A DNA stretch of 64,000 nucleotides from Bacteroidota bacterium (lineage in GTDB: Bacteria > Bacteroidota > Bacteroidia > Chitinophagales > Saprospiraceae): assembly GCA_024743405.1 (NCBI GenBank), contig JANSWP010000010.1:62001-126000 (forward strand), written 5' to 3'. The translations under genes and the position numbers were made by a program. Below, in pieces: positions 32,084-41,364 of this stretch. How positions within the stretch are numbered: the first letter of the stretch is position 1; each line of letters opens with the position of its first letter. Below the pieces are notes generated by a model that saw nothing but the letters and a program-made list of their open reading frames with translations, searched no databases and was not told where the DNA came from.

Positions 32084-33133
32084 ATGAATAATCATGAAAT
32101 ATATATTCAACGTTGTTTCGATCTAGCAAAAAAAGGACTAGGTACTGCTTCTCCTAACCCAATCGTTGGGGCAGTTTTGGTTTTCAATAATCGAATAATA
32201 GGGGAGGGATGGCATGAAAAATATGGGGGGGCTCATGCAGAAGTTAATGCCTTAAAAAGTGTAAAGGAAAAAGATCGGGGTTTAATCCCCAATTCAACGC
32301 TCTATGTGTCATTAGAACCTTGCTGTATTTTTGGAAAAACACCTCCTTGTACCAATTTAATTATTGAAAATAATATTCCAGAGGTCGTCATCTCTTGTTT
32401 AGATTTAACGCCAAAGGTAGCCGGGAATGGGGTTGAAATTTTAAGAAATAACGGAGTTAAAGTTACGGTGGGTATTCTGGAAAAGGAGGGTAAAAAAGTC
32501 AGTCGAATTAGAAATACGTTTGTGTCCAAAAACAGACCCTATATCATTTTAAAGTATGCCCAGTCAAAAGATGGTTTTATTGGAAAAGTAAATGAACAAA
32601 TTTGGATAACGAATTTATTATCAAAACGTTTGGTTCACAAGTGGAGAGCGGAGACTTCAGCGATTTTAGTTGGGACTCAAACCGCTAAAGTTGATAATCC
32701 TTCCTTGACAACTCGATATTTTTATGGGACAAATCCTTTGCGAATCCTTTTGGATAAAGACTTAAAATTGCCAAAAGATTTAAACGTTTTGGATAAAAAC
32801 TATTTGACTTGGATAGTTAATTCAAAGCTCGAAAAAAAGATTTCCAATCAACTAACGGAATATTTAAAGATCCCTTTTGACGAAAATCTTTTAAGCAATT
32901 TATTGAGTCGACTTTATCAATCGAAAAGAAATACGCTTATTGTGGAAGGCGGGGCAATTACACTACAAAATTTTATTGATCAAAACTTATGGGATGAGGC
33001 ACGAATCCTAGTAGGAGTTAAATGGTTAGGTAATGGAATAAATGCGCCTCAAATAAGCGGAATAAAAAGAGAAAACTTTAGAATAGGAACAGACATATTA
33101 ACAATTGTCCAAAATTCATCGTCTATTCGTTAA
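32084..33133 (+). CDS. ribD: Bifunctional diaminohydroxyphosphoribosylaminopyrimidine deaminase / reductase
   Basis: Catalyses two consecutive riboflavin steps, deamination of the pyrimidine ring and NADPH-dependent reduction of the ribosyl side chain, in the cytoplasm. 349 residues, the normal size. The N-terminal deaminase (1-145) has the zinc site H51 (HAEVNA), C80 and C89 in EPCCIFGKTPPC, with E53 as proton donor. The C-terminal reductase (about 150-349) shows RPYIILKYAQSKDGFIGK, LVGTQTAKVDNPSLTTR and VEGGAITLQNF. No other rib gene is adjacent and no FMN riboswitch is recognisable in the leader, although three repeat elements lie upstream. Confidence 0.96.
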   Translation: MNNHEIYIQRCFDLAKKGLGTASPNPIVGAVLVFNNRIIGEGWHEKYGGAHAEVNALKSVKEKDRGLIPNSTLYVSLEPCCIFGKTPPCTNLIIENNIPEVVISCLDLTPKVAGNGVEILRNNGVKVTVGILEKEGKKVSRIRNTFVSKNRPYIILKYAQSKDGFIGKVNEQIWITNLLSKRLVHKWRAETSAILVGTQTAKVDNPSLTTRYFYGTNPLRILLDKDLKLPKDLNVLDKNYLTWIVNSKLEKKISNQLTEYLKIPFDENLLSNLLSRLYQSKRNTLIVEGGAITLQNFIDQNLWDEARILVGVKWLGNGINAPQISGIKRENFRIGTDILTIVQNSSSIR

Positions 33134-33194
33134 ACATTTTATAAAATTTTACCATCTGACCATAAGCCTTGAATAAAAATTGTTGAGATGTTAT

Positions 33195-33202
33195 TAATTT
33201 TG
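33195..33202 (+). promoter_or_regulatory. Candidate promoter of the thioredoxin-like gene
   Basis: TAATTTTG is a perfect TAnnTTTG box, with CTTG about 23 nt upstream. It runs directly into the 10-bp tandem repeats, so transcription would start inside them. This supports the later start at 33263. Confidence 0.45.
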
Positions 33203-33237
33203 CCTTTCATTGCCTTTCATTGCCTTTCATTGGCTTT
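33201..33237 (+). repeat. Tandem 10-bp repeat in a gene leader
   Basis: Three exact copies of TGCCTTTCAT (33201-33230) plus a partial fourth copy with one change (TGGCTTT). A unit of 10 bp is not a multiple of three, so copy-number changes would alter leader spacing and would frameshift any translation begun upstream at 33188. Confidence 0.85.
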
Positions 33238-33262
33238 ACAAAAATTTGAAAATTATCAAATA

Positions 33263-33841
33263 ATGAGAAAAATTGGAATTGCTGCCGCCCTAAGTCTTAT
33301 TGTTTTTGCAATATTCTCATTTGGTGACACAAACACAAACTTCGATAATTCGGTAACGGATTCTCCAATTGAATGGGTAACCTGGGAAGAATTGCAAATA
33401 AAAATGCAAGATGAGCCCCGGAAAGTAGTTGTCGATGTTTATACGGAATGGTGTAGTTGGTGTAAAAAAATGGACGCTGCTACCTTTCAACAAGAACATA
33501 TTGCAAATTACCTGAATGAAAACTATTATGCGGTAAAGTTTGACGCGGAATATAAAGAGGATATCGTTTTTAAAGAAAAGACTTACCAATTTGTCAATAG
33601 TGGTAGGCGAGGGTATCATCAACTGGCAGCTGAGATTACGAACGGTCGATTGAGCTTCCCTACGCTTGTCTTCTTAGATGAAGAATTAAATGTAATTCAA
33701 CCAATTCCTGGTTATAAAGACCCAATGGTATTTGAACAAATAGTCACCTATTTTGCTAATGATATGCATAAAAGGAAACCTTGGTCGGCTTACCAAAGAG
33801 ATTATCAACCAATGCCTAAAATTCAAACAGTTAAGCATTGA
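33263..33841 (+). CDS. Exported thioredoxin-like protein with CSWC motif
   Basis: Start placed at ATG 33263 (MRKIGIAAALSLIVFAIFSF, a signal peptide or anchor); an upstream ATG at 33188 would translate through the tandem repeats and is unlikely. The 192-residue product has a thioredoxin fold: VVVDVYTEWCSWCKKMDAAT carries the CxxC pair C64/C67, and SFPTLVFLDEELNVIQPIPG holds the cis-Pro loop. The spacing and W-C-x-W-C form resemble the DUF255/thioredoxin_7 group of periplasmic disulfide reductases. A role in thiol redox work in the envelope is inferred. It ends about 60 bp from the convergent gene. Confidence 0.86.
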   Translation: MRKIGIAAALSLIVFAIFSFGDTNTNFDNSVTDSPIEWVTWEELQIKMQDEPRKVVVDVYTEWCSWCKKMDAATFQQEHIANYLNENYYAVKFDAEYKEDIVFKEKTYQFVNSGRRGYHQLAAEITNGRLSFPTLVFLDEELNVIQPIPGYKDPMVFEQIVTYFANDMHKRKPWSAYQRDYQPMPKIQTVKH

Positions 33842-33899
33842 ATTGTATGCAAGTAATTGATTTGTAGGTTTTTGAGGTGAGGTTTTATTAATACACATT

Positions 33900-35456
33900 T
33901 TATTCTTTCCTCTTTTTTCTTTCTTCGAATTTCTTTTGGATAACAGTCTGAACCGGAATACCATCTATTTTGCTTTCTAGCCAAGAAATAATATCAAGAT
34001 ATAAAAAAGAGCGACGCTCAAATGGGTGTGTTTCGTAGGGGGCTAACTTGTCTTTTAATTTAATAAATGCATTTCTCAATCTTTGTGGGTCACTGTATAA
34101 TTCTCGTTTTAAAAAGCGCAAAATCTCAGACTGTACAATGTTGAGCTCTTTCATTTTTGCCAGAAAGCGGTAAACAGATTTGACCAAATAATCTAATAAG
34201 TTGTAATGTCCCAATTCGTAATGAGCAATTAGGTGTAAAATCCGGGCATAACATTGAATATCCTCTCTTAGATTACCTGCTTTATAATTGATGATATCAT
34301 TTAAATAATCAATAGCACGACTGTTATCACCACTACTAAAATACATAGAGGCCATTTTATAGTAAAAGATTAAAATACGATGTGAATCAAGATGCAAGGA
34401 ATATTTTTTTAATTCTTCTTCCAATACTGGAATTATTTTCACACCCTCGGTGAAAGTACCTTCAGTGAAGTGTTTATTGATTTTTGCTGTGTAAATATAT
34501 TGGAAGGAAATGACCTCTGAATTGATATTAAATCTAGTCTTGTTTTTTAGTGTAAATGACTCCAATTGATCGATTATTTCATCGAATTTTTCATAATAAG
34601 AAGTATAAAATATAGAATTCAATAAATTATGCAACCCTCTCATAAATAAATCAGGGTCGTTCATTTTCATTTCAGGGTTAGCTTCAAATAAATCGACCCA
34701 TTTTTTAGCATTTCGAAAATGTAGCGGGAAATTTTGGAGAATATAATAATACCACACGTAGGATTGGTACAAATAAATTTTTTCGAAGAAAGTTAAATTT
34801 TCCTGATGAATATCATTAAGGTGTGATTTAAAAAATTCTTCTATTACAAATGCGTCTTTTTCTCCTTTTATATGCCCTATCTTAACATACAAACCATATA
34901 ACTTTAAGGCTAGGTTGGAAAGTTTACCCGTATTGGAAACAATATTGTTTCTGATTTTTGCTTCCTCTGCCAATGCTACTGATCTGTTCTCAATACTTCT
35001 TGTGATATGTCTAGTTTCTATAAGTTTTTCAAATTCAATGATTTCTAAATGAAGGATATCTTGATTTGCTTCTTTTGCAATGCTTTTTACCCGCTCTAAT
35101 GTTTTAAGACTTTGATGAAATAATCCTTTTCCATATAAAATTCTTGCAAAATCTATTTGCTCTCGAATTTCTATATCGATGTTTCTAGCAATATGGATCA
35201 ATCGTAAACTAATCAACAATTGTTTGTATAAATGTCTTTTTTGATTTGATAATTGAGACCTTTTTATAGAGGGTATTTTTTGAAAAATACCTTCCTCATC
35301 ATACTTCTTTTGCTTATCTAATACATCAAATAATTGGATGAAAATAGCTATTTCGTTGCCTCCAACCCTATTGGCATATAGCTTAAAACTCCTTTTTTCG
35401 GATTTTGTAAGGGTTTTAATTAACCTGAATAAGTTATCAGTTTGTGTACTGGGCAT
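33900..35456 (-). CDS. Helical repeat protein of unknown function
   Basis: Start set at ATG 35456 (MPSTQTDNLFRLIKTLTKSE), 518 residues; a longer frame to 35567 has an unlikely N-terminus. The protein is almost wholly predicted helical, with repeated helix pairs of TPR-like spacing, e.g. RILYGKGLFHQSLKTLERVK (about 128-147) and YYKMASMYFSSGDNSRAIDY (about 360). The C-terminus is strongly basic (QKKFEERKKRKE). No signal peptide or membrane segment is seen, so it should be cytoplasmic. Similar large proteins opening 'LF.LI.SLtkSEKRyFKly' are common in Bacteroidota and uncharacterised. It is divergent from leuC. I cannot assign a function. Confidence 0.7.
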   Translation of the reverse strand: MPSTQTDNLFRLIKTLTKSEKRSFKLYANRVGGNEIAIFIQLFDVLDKQKKYDEEGIFQKIPSIKRSQLSNQKRHLYKQLLISLRLIHIARNIDIEIREQIDFARILYGKGLFHQSLKTLERVKSIAKEANQDILHLEIIEFEKLIETRHITRSIENRSVALAEEAKIRNNIVSNTGKLSNLALKLYGLYVKIGHIKGEKDAFVIEEFFKSHLNDIHQENLTFFEKIYLYQSYVWYYYILQNFPLHFRNAKKWVDLFEANPEMKMNDPDLFMRGLHNLLNSIFYTSYYEKFDEIIDQLESFTLKNKTRFNINSEVISFQYIYTAKINKHFTEGTFTEGVKIIPVLEEELKKYSLHLDSHRILIFYYKMASMYFSSGDNSRAIDYLNDIINYKAGNLREDIQCYARILHLIAHYELGHYNLLDYLVKSVYRFLAKMKELNIVQSEILRFLKRELYSDPQRLRNAFIKLKDKLAPYETHPFERRSFLYLDIISWLESKIDGIPVQTVIQKKFEERKKRKE

Positions 35457-35637
35457 TGTAGTTGATTTTCCTTTAATTAATTGGTTATCATTGTTTTGTG
35501 AAAATAAAAATTCAATTTGACAATCGTAATGGGTTTTACATTTAATGTACCTAAAACGAGTTCTCAATGGTAGTTTTGATATTCAAAATTTGGTGTTGGA
35601 AAGAAAGGACTTTACGAGCCAATATTAATCATTTTCT

Positions 35638-37041
35638 ATGAATTCAAATCAACTGAAAACACTTTTTGATAAGATATGGGAAGCACACGTTGTTCAACGA
35701 AAGGAAGATTTCCCTGATTTATTGTACATCGATAAGCAATTTATTCATGAAGTGACCTCACCTCAAGCTTTTGATGGGTTAAGGAAACGCGATCTTCCAG
35801 TATTTAGAACTAGTCAAACTATTGGCACTGCCGACCATAATGTACCAACCCTAAATCAGCATTTACCAATAAAAGATATGCTCTCAAGGTTTCAGGTTGA
35901 AACGCTTGAAAAGAACTGTAACGAGTTTGGAGTTGAGCTCTACTCCTTGGGGCACCAAAAACAAGGAATTGTACATGTTATTGGACCTGAATTAGGTTTT
36001 ACCCAACCAGGTATGACGATCGTATGCGGGGACAGCCATACTTCCACACATGGAGCATTCGGAGCCATTGCTTTTGGAATAGGGACAAGCCAAGTAGAGC
36101 AGGCTATGGCTACGCAATGTTTACTTCAAAATAAACCCAAAACCATGAGAATTGAAGTAAATGGTGAATTGGGTAAAGGAGTACTTTCTAAGGACATTAT
36201 ACTATATATCATATCTCAAATTTCTACTTCAGGTGGAACAGGGTATTTTGTTGAATATGCAGGTTCTGCCATTCGTAGCCTTTCAATGGAAGCACGAATG
36301 ACGATTTGCAATATGAGTATCGAAATGGGCGCAAGAGGTGGCATGATTGCTCCTGATGAAACAACCTTCGAATATATGAAAGGTCGTCTGCATGTCCCTA
36401 AAGGTGAAAAGTGGAAAGAAGCGGTTGATTATTGGAAATCTCTTCCAACTGATGAAGGGGCTAAATATGATAAAGAATATGTCTTTGATGCAGCTGATAT
36501 TGAACCAATGATTACTTATGGAACTAACCCTGGAATGGGTATCGGAATATCCGAGAATATCCCAGAGAAAGCTGTAGGAGGTAGTGTAAATGAAATGTCA
36601 AAAGCCTTAAATTATATGGGGTTACAACAAAGGCAAGCTTTGAAAGGGAAAAAAATTGATTATGTCTTTATCGGGAGTTGTACGAACTCAAGGATTGAAG
36701 ACTTGCGCCTTGTGGCTGAATTTGTAAAAGGTAAAAGGAAGGCCAACGATGTAAATGTTTGGATTGTGCCGGGTTCGAAACAAGTGGAGACCCAAGCAAA
36801 AAAAGAGGGTCTAGACGAAGTTTTTCAGGCTGCAGGTTTTGAGTTGCGACAACCTGGTTGTTCAGCTTGTTTGGGCATGAATGAAGATAAAATTCCTACT
36901 GGCAAATATTGTGTTTCTACTTCCAATCGAAATTTTGAGGGGAGACAAGGCCCAGGTTCGAGAACCTTTTTAGTGAGTCCATTGATGGCCGCAGCGGCAG
37001 CCGTTACTGGTGAAATTACAGATGTAAGAGAAATGCTCTAA
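35638..37041 (+). CDS. leuC: 3-isopropylmalate dehydratase large subunit
   Basis: Iron-sulfur hydro-lyase that isomerises 2- to 3-isopropylmalate in leucine synthesis, together with LeuD. The 467 residues match the bacterial family. The 4Fe-4S ligands are C348 (GSCTNSR), C408 and C411 (GCSACLGMN). Other diagnostic blocks are [11 protein letters not shown] (about 61-71), [20 protein letters not shown] (about 129-148) and [16 protein letters not shown] (near 430). It heads leuC-leuD-leuB-leuA, with 34 bp to leuD. No leucine-rich leader peptide or attenuator was seen in the 180 bp upstream. Confidence 0.97.
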   Translation: MNSNQLKTLFDKIWEAHVVQRKEDFPDLLYIDKQFIHEVTSPQAFDGLRKRDLPVFRTSQTIGTADHNVPTLNQHLPIKDMLSRFQVETLEKNCNEFGVELYSLGHQKQGIVHVIGPELGFTQPGMTIVCGDSHTSTHGAFGAIAFGIGTSQVEQAMATQCLLQNKPKTMRIEVNGELGKGVLSKDIILYIISQISTSGGTGYFVEYAGSAIRSLSMEARMTICNMSIEMGARGGMIAPDETTFEYMKGRLHVPKGEKWKEAVDYWKSLPTDEGAKYDKEYVFDAADIEPMITYGTNPGMGIGISENIPEKAVGGSVNEMSKALNYMGLQQRQALKGKKIDYVFIGSCTNSRIEDLRLVAEFVKGKRKANDVNVWIVPGSKQVETQAKKEGLDEVFQAAGFELRQPGCSACLGMNEDKIPTGKYCVSTSNRNFEGRQGPGSRTFLVSPLMAAAAAVTGEITDVREML

Positions 37042-37075
37042 ACTTTAAAGATCAACTAAAATTAGAAAAATAAAT

Positions 37076-37672
37076 ATGTCATTTAATAATTATACATCAA
37101 CCTGTGTGCCTTTACCAATGGAAAATGTGGACACAGATCAAATAATCCCAGCTCGGTTTTTAAAAGCGACTTCGAGGGAAGGATTTGGAGATAATTTATT
37201 TCGTGATTGGAGATATTTAAAGGGTGAAACAAAGAATGAAGATTTTGTTTTAAATAATCCAATTTACCAAGGTGAAATTTTAGTTGCAGGAAAAAACTTT
37301 GGATGTGGATCTAGTAGAGAACATGCCGCTTGGGCATTGGATGATTATGGTTTTAAAGTGGTTATCTCTAGTTTTTTCGCTGATATTTTTAAAGGGAATG
37401 CCTTGAATAATGGATTGCTCCCTATTCAGGTTTCGGATGAATTTTTAGCAGAAATATTCGAACAAATTGAAGCCAACCCAAAGACTGAGATAAAGATTGA
37501 TTTAGAAAGTCAAATAGTGAAAATTGTTGAAAAACAAAAAGTCATGAATTTTGAAATCAATACTTTTAAAAAGACTTGCCTCCTGAATGGTTATGATGAC
37601 ATAGATTATATCATAAGCCAAAAGGAAGCGATTGAAGCATTTGAAAAAAATAGAGCATTTTCATATGCTTAA
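37076..37672 (+). CDS. leuD: 3-isopropylmalate dehydratase small subunit
   Basis: Small swivelling subunit that completes the LeuC active site. 198 residues, normal length. Motifs: [20 protein letters not shown] (about 18-37), [20 protein letters not shown] (about 69-88) containing the GSSREH substrate-binding signature, and [17 protein letters not shown] (about 102-118). It follows leuC by 34 bp. The downstream gap to leuB (352 bp) is filled by two repeat elements, so continued co-transcription would have to read through them. Confidence 0.97.
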   Translation: MSFNNYTSTCVPLPMENVDTDQIIPARFLKATSREGFGDNLFRDWRYLKGETKNEDFVLNNPIYQGEILVAGKNFGCGSSREHAAWALDDYGFKVVISSFFADIFKGNALNNGLLPIQVSDEFLAEIFEQIEANPKTEIKIDLESQIVKIVEKQKVMNFEINTFKKTCLLNGYDDIDYIISQKEAIEAFEKNRAFSYA

Positions 37673-37686
37673 TTATCAAGTAAGCG

Positions 37687-37830
37687 AGTAATATTAAGTT
37701 TAGAATAAATTTTTGAATTATTTTTTTCTCTAACAATGCAAAAAACGCAGTCATAGCCTCAATTCTGGCGAGTATTTTAAACGCAGTTAGTGGAAAAAAT
37801 AAACTAAAATTTGCTGCAGATAATATTGCT
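37687..37830 (+). repeat. Hairpin-tipped element J (AGYAATATTA ends)
   Basis: 144 bp with short inverted ends AGTAATATTA (37687) and AGCAATATTA (read inward from 37830), each continuing into AT-rich sequence. The core GCAAAAAACGCAGTCATAGCC followed by GGCGAGTATTTTAAACGCAG aligns with that of element B, although its tip hairpin is poor. It abuts element B, inside the leu operon. Confidence 0.6.
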
Positions 37831-37834
37831 CTCT

Positions 37835-38004
37835 TAAGTGCTTGGACATAAATAAGTTCCATATTTGAGGGAAAACTATTTTTTTGCCAGACGAGGCAAA
37901 AAGCACAGGCATATCCGTAGATATGGCGAGTATTTTTAACGAAATACGGTGAAAAAATAGTCCGTCATAATATGTATGAGTTATTTCTGTCCAAGCACTT
38001 ACTT
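37835..38004 (+). repeat. Hairpin-tipped element B (AAGTGCTTGGACA ends)
   Basis: 170 bp, the best-preserved copy together with A. Inverted ends AAGTGCTTGGACATAAATAA and AAGTGCTTGGACAGAAATAA. The core is GAGGCAAAAAGCACA, then GGCATATC/GATATGGC around CGTA (37908-37927), then GAGTATTTTTAACG. Secondary arms CTATTTTTTTGCC and AATAGTCCGTC also resemble those of element A. It ends 21 bp before leuB. Confidence 0.85.
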
Positions 38005-38024
38005 AAACATTAGTGAGTAAATAA

Positions 38025-39119
38025 ATGAAGAAAAAGATAGCCATATTACCGGGTGATGGAATAGGAAAAGAAGTAACAAGTTGGGGACAAAAAATATTGG
38101 AAGCAGTGGGGGAAGTTTTTGATCACGAATTTTCTTTTGAAACCGCCCTTTTGGGACATAGTGCTATAGAAGTAACTGGAAATCCATTGCCAGAAGAAAC
38201 TTTGGTGACTTGTAGGGAGGCAGATGCTGTATTATTAGGTGCGATAGGGCATCCAATGTATGATAATAACCCGACATTGAAAGTACGACCCGAGCAGGGT
38301 TTATTGAGATTGAGAAAGGAATTAGGTCTTTATGCCAATTTAAGACCGATAAAAATATTTGATGAATTATTGGATGCTTCGAGTTTAAAACCAGAAGTAT
38401 TAAAAGGTTCAGATATCTTGTTTTTTAGAGAGTTGACCGGTGGTATTTATTTTGGAACACCAAGTCAACGAACTGAAAATGGTGAGCAAGCTGTGAGTAG
38501 TATGGTTTACTCAAAAATGGAGGTACATCGGATCGCAAAAATGGCTTTTGAAGCAGCTCAGACTCGTAGAAAGATTCTTCATTCAATCGATAAAGCCAAT
38601 GTTTTAGAAGTGTCAAGATTGTGGAGAGAAGTTATCCAGGAAATGGAAAAAGATTATCCTGATGTAAAAGTCACTCACATGTTTGTTGATAATGCTGCCA
38701 TGCAATTAATTCGGGATCCAAAGCAATTTGATGTAGTAGTGACGGGAAATATGTTTGGCGATATTTTGACAGATGAAGCTTCTCAAATAGCGGGATCACT
38801 TGGTATGTTGGCTTCAGCCTCTGTGGGTGATGTAGTCGGTATGTATGAACCTGTTCATGGTTCTGCTCCGGACATTGCGGGGCAAGGAATCGCTAATCCA
38901 ACGGCCACTATTTTATCGGCAGCTTTGATGTTAGACATCGCTTTTGGAATGAAACAAGAAAGCCAATCGATTATTGATGCGGTAGATAGTGTATTAAAGG
39001 AAGGTTGGCGTACAAAAGATATTGCTAATTCATCGACCCTATCTGATAGAGTTTTGGGAACCGATGAAGTTGGAAATAAAATATTAGAAAAAATCATGGC
39101 TAAAGTGCCATCTGCATAG
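38025..39119 (+). CDS. leuB: 3-isopropylmalate dehydrogenase
   Basis: NAD+-dependent oxidative decarboxylase giving 2-ketoisocaproate in leucine synthesis. 364 residues. ILPGDGIGKEVT (about 6-17) opens the beta-decarboxylating dehydrogenase fold. LRKELGLYANLRPIKIF (about 94-110) holds the substrate-binding arginines. FFRELTGGIYFG and the metal-binding FDVVVTGNMFGDILTDEASQ (about 237-256), then EPVHGSAPDIAGQGIANP (about 274-291) complete the signature. The start is 21 bp downstream of repeat element B, so its ribosome-binding region lies between the element and the gene. Element C separates it from leuA. Confidence 0.97.
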   Translation: MKKKIAILPGDGIGKEVTSWGQKILEAVGEVFDHEFSFETALLGHSAIEVTGNPLPEETLVTCREADAVLLGAIGHPMYDNNPTLKVRPEQGLLRLRKELGLYANLRPIKIFDELLDASSLKPEVLKGSDILFFRELTGGIYFGTPSQRTENGEQAVSSMVYSKMEVHRIAKMAFEAAQTRRKILHSIDKANVLEVSRLWREVIQEMEKDYPDVKVTHMFVDNAAMQLIRDPKQFDVVVTGNMFGDILTDEASQIAGSLGMLASASVGDVVGMYEPVHGSAPDIAGQGIANPTATILSAALMLDIAFGMKQESQSIIDAVDSVLKEGWRTKDIANSSTLSDRVLGTDEVGNKILEKIMAKVPSA

Positions 39120-39187
39120 CTTGATTTATAAATAAACTTCTTTCGGATAACTAATCTGAAAGAGTTTATGATTGAGAGCTTATCAAA

Positions 39188-39400
39188 TAAGTTTTTGGAC
39201 AATATTAGGTGCCATATTGCGCGCCGTCGCCTACGGCTAGGCGCGTTAAGGAGGTCTTGGAGGGCATTTGAATTTAATAACCTGAAAATCATGGTATAAA
39301 ATTCAAATGCCCTCCAAGACCTCCATTACTGCAACGGGCGCCTTTGGCGCGATGTTGCAGTATTTAAGTGTAACCTGATTCTGTCCAAGCACTTACTTAA
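39188..39400. repeat. Element C: large structured member with a 26-bp perfect inverted repeat
   Basis: 213 bp. The right end is AAGTGCTTGGACAGAATCAGG read inward, identical at its tip to elements A and B; the left end is a diverged form. The centre is a perfect 26-bp inverted repeat (39250-39275 with 39299-39324) and a 23-nt spacer. Each side carries its own hairpin: CGCGCC/GGCGCG on the left and CTGCAAC/GTTGCAG on the right (39330-39360). The right half aligns with element D at 63104-63206. The GC-rich arms contrast with the AT-rich surroundings. Confidence 0.75.
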
Positions 39401-39440
39401 ATATTTTGAAGTTAGTTAATCATTATTAATTCGTCTTATT

Positions 39441-40976
39441 ATGGATAATAAAGTTTATTTTTTTGATACAACTCTGCGTGATGGTGAACAAGTACCCGGT
39501 TGTCAGTTAGATACGCATGAAAAAATCGAGATTGCAAAGCAATTAGAGGCACTTGGTGTTGATGTTATAGAGGCTGGATTTCCTATCTCTAGTCCTGGAG
39601 ATTTTCAGTCAGTAGTAGCGATTTCAAAAGTCGTAAAAAATCCAACTATTTGTGCTTTAACTAGAGCGGTAGAAAAAGATATCGAGGTGGCTGCGGAAGC
39701 TTTAAGATTTGCAAAACATCCACGAATTCATACCGGAATAGGGGCTTCTGATTACCATATAAAACATAAGTTCAATAGCACTCGTGATGAAGTAATTGCG
39801 AGAGGAGTAGCGGCAGTAAAGTATGCCAAGAAATTTGTAGAAGACATTGAGTTTTTTGCTGAAGATGCAGGTCGAGCGGATAATGTATTTTTGGCAAGAA
39901 TGATTGAGGCTGTGATTGCGGCCGGAGCAACTGTAGTTAATATTCCAGACACAACGGGATATTGTCTGCCTGAAGAATATGGTCAAAAAATTCGATTCTT
40001 AAGAGAAAATGTTTCCAATATTGATAAAGCTATTATTTCATGTCATTGTCACAATGATTTGGGAATGGCAACTGCCAATACTATTGCTGGAATCGCTAAT
40101 GGCGCACGACAAGTTGAAGTAACTATTAATGGGATTGGCGAACGAGCAGGGAATACTTCTTTGGAGGAGGTAGCTATGGTTTTGAAGACCCATAAATCTT
40201 TGGATTTATACTCTAATATTAATACAAAGAAGATTTATCCATTGAGTCTCTTGGTTTCGAAAATGATGAGAATGCCTGTTCAACCGAATAAAGCTGTTGT
40301 CGGTCGGAATGCGTTTGCCCATTCTTCAGGAATTCATCAGGATGGTATTTTGAAGAATAGACAGAGTTATGAAATCATGGATCCAGAAGAGGTAGGAGTC
40401 CCTCAGCATGCGATTATTTTAACCGCTCGAAGTGGAAAACATGCTTTAAAACATCATTTGGAGCGTTTGGGTTATAATAACCTAAGTAAAGAAGAATTGG
40501 TAATAGCTTATCAAAAATTCTTAAAATTAGCAGATGGAAAAAAAGATGTCAATGATGATGATTTGATATTAATGATGGATGGAAAAGTAACTCATTCAGC
40601 AATTGAATTAAATCGCCTTCAAGTAGTCTGCGGAGAATCTATTGCACCAACAGCAACGGTCGAATTGAAAATAGGGGATGAGATAAAAAGTGCTAGTATG
40701 GTTGGAAATGGACCAGTAAATGCGGCAATGAGAGCCGTTGATTCCATTATTGGAGAGCAAATTGACTTGGAAGAATATCTTGTCCAGTCAAATATCAATC
40801 GTAGTTATGATACAGCAAAAGTCCACGTTCGTATCTGTCACCATAATAAATCTTATGTAGGATTTGGTGTAGATACAGATATCATTACAGCTTCTGTTAA
40901 GGCTTATTTGAATGCAATCAATAAGATAAGTTCATTAAAAGCCAAATCTTATTCTGAGGTTGTTTTAGCTAATTAG
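39441..40976 (+). CDS. leuA: 2-isopropylmalate synthase
   Basis: First committed enzyme of leucine synthesis, condensing acetyl-CoA with 2-ketoisovalerate. 511 residues, with the HMGL-like TIM barrel (about 5-270): [20 protein letters not shown] (about 7-26) supplies the metal-binding Asp, [19 protein letters not shown] (about 199-217) the metal-binding histidines, and [16 protein letters not shown] (about 231-246) the family motif. The C-terminal LeuA allosteric domain (about 375-505) suggests leucine feedback control. It is the last leu gene here; a terminator follows. A homocitrate or citramalate synthase role is less likely given the operon. Confidence 0.96.
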   Translation: MDNKVYFFDTTLRDGEQVPGCQLDTHEKIEIAKQLEALGVDVIEAGFPISSPGDFQSVVAISKVVKNPTICALTRAVEKDIEVAAEALRFAKHPRIHTGIGASDYHIKHKFNSTRDEVIARGVAAVKYAKKFVEDIEFFAEDAGRADNVFLARMIEAVIAAGATVVNIPDTTGYCLPEEYGQKIRFLRENVSNIDKAIISCHCHNDLGMATANTIAGIANGARQVEVTINGIGERAGNTSLEEVAMVLKTHKSLDLYSNINTKKIYPLSLLVSKMMRMPVQPNKAVVGRNAFAHSSGIHQDGILKNRQSYEIMDPEEVGVPQHAIILTARSGKHALKHHLERLGYNNLSKEELVIAYQKFLKLADGKKDVNDDDLILMMDGKVTHSAIELNRLQVVCGESIAPTATVELKIGDEIKSASMVGNGPVNAAMRAVDSIIGEQIDLEEYLVQSNINRSYDTAKVHVRICHHNKSYVGFGVDTDIITASVKAYLNAINKISSLKAKSYSEVVLAN

Positions 40977-41008
40977 ATTTTCTAAAGAAAATTTTCATCC
41001 TATTTTTT

Positions 41009-41040
41009 AAAAGGCTGAATTCCAAGGGATTCAGCCTTTT
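41009..41040 (+). terminator. leuA terminator
   Basis: AAAAGGCTGAAT (41009-41020) pairs with ATTCAGCCTTTT (41029-41040), ending in a T run, 33 bp after leuA. Confidence 0.85.
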
Positions 41041-41277
41041 TATTGATACGCTTTTCAATTTCAAAACTACTATGATATCACAAAAAAGGAATGGTCTGAG
41101 ACCATTCCTGAAAGAGTTTTGTAGATTGCTTACTTCTAGTTTCTTTAAAAATTGTGTTGGTTCATAAAGTTGTCACAAATTCATAGTTTTTGTTTAATAA
41201 AAAGAAAGTTCATAGTTTCAGATAGGTGCTTTCATTTAGTTATATTCTTCATGGTTTATTGTTAAGAAAAAACCAGA

Positions 41278-41364
41278 GATATTAGTTTGAACCGGTAAAT
41301 ACCTCTGGAAGCATGGCTTTACCCATGACTATGTTGCCTCTTTATTGATAAAAGGTTCAATATC
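41278..41364 (-). repeat. Possible short element I
   Basis: 87 bp with inverted arms: GATATT and TTGAACC on the left, GGTTCAA and ATATC on the right. Inside is a CATGG/CCATG hairpin followed by CTATGTTGCCTC, and preceded by CGGTAAATACCTC. Order and spacing resemble the common core read on the minus strand, but similarity is weak. Confidence 0.4.

Noticed and set aside
32302-32529. Antisense frame in ribD
   Set aside because: Lies opposite the zinc-motif region of ribD and is explained by it.
35457-35637. Leucine attenuator before leuC
   Set aside because: No leader peptide with a run of leucine codons and no alternative terminator hairpin is visible.
37611-37862. Leftward 83-codon frame over the leuD end and element J
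   Set aside because: It overlaps the end of leuD and the whole of element J; its sequence is just the repeat read through.
41087-41109. Perfect 10-bp palindrome AGGAATGGTC/GACCATTCCT as a member of the repeat family
   Set aside because: It lacks both the common core and the paired AATAA-type arms; it is more likely a second terminator-like hairpin after leuA.
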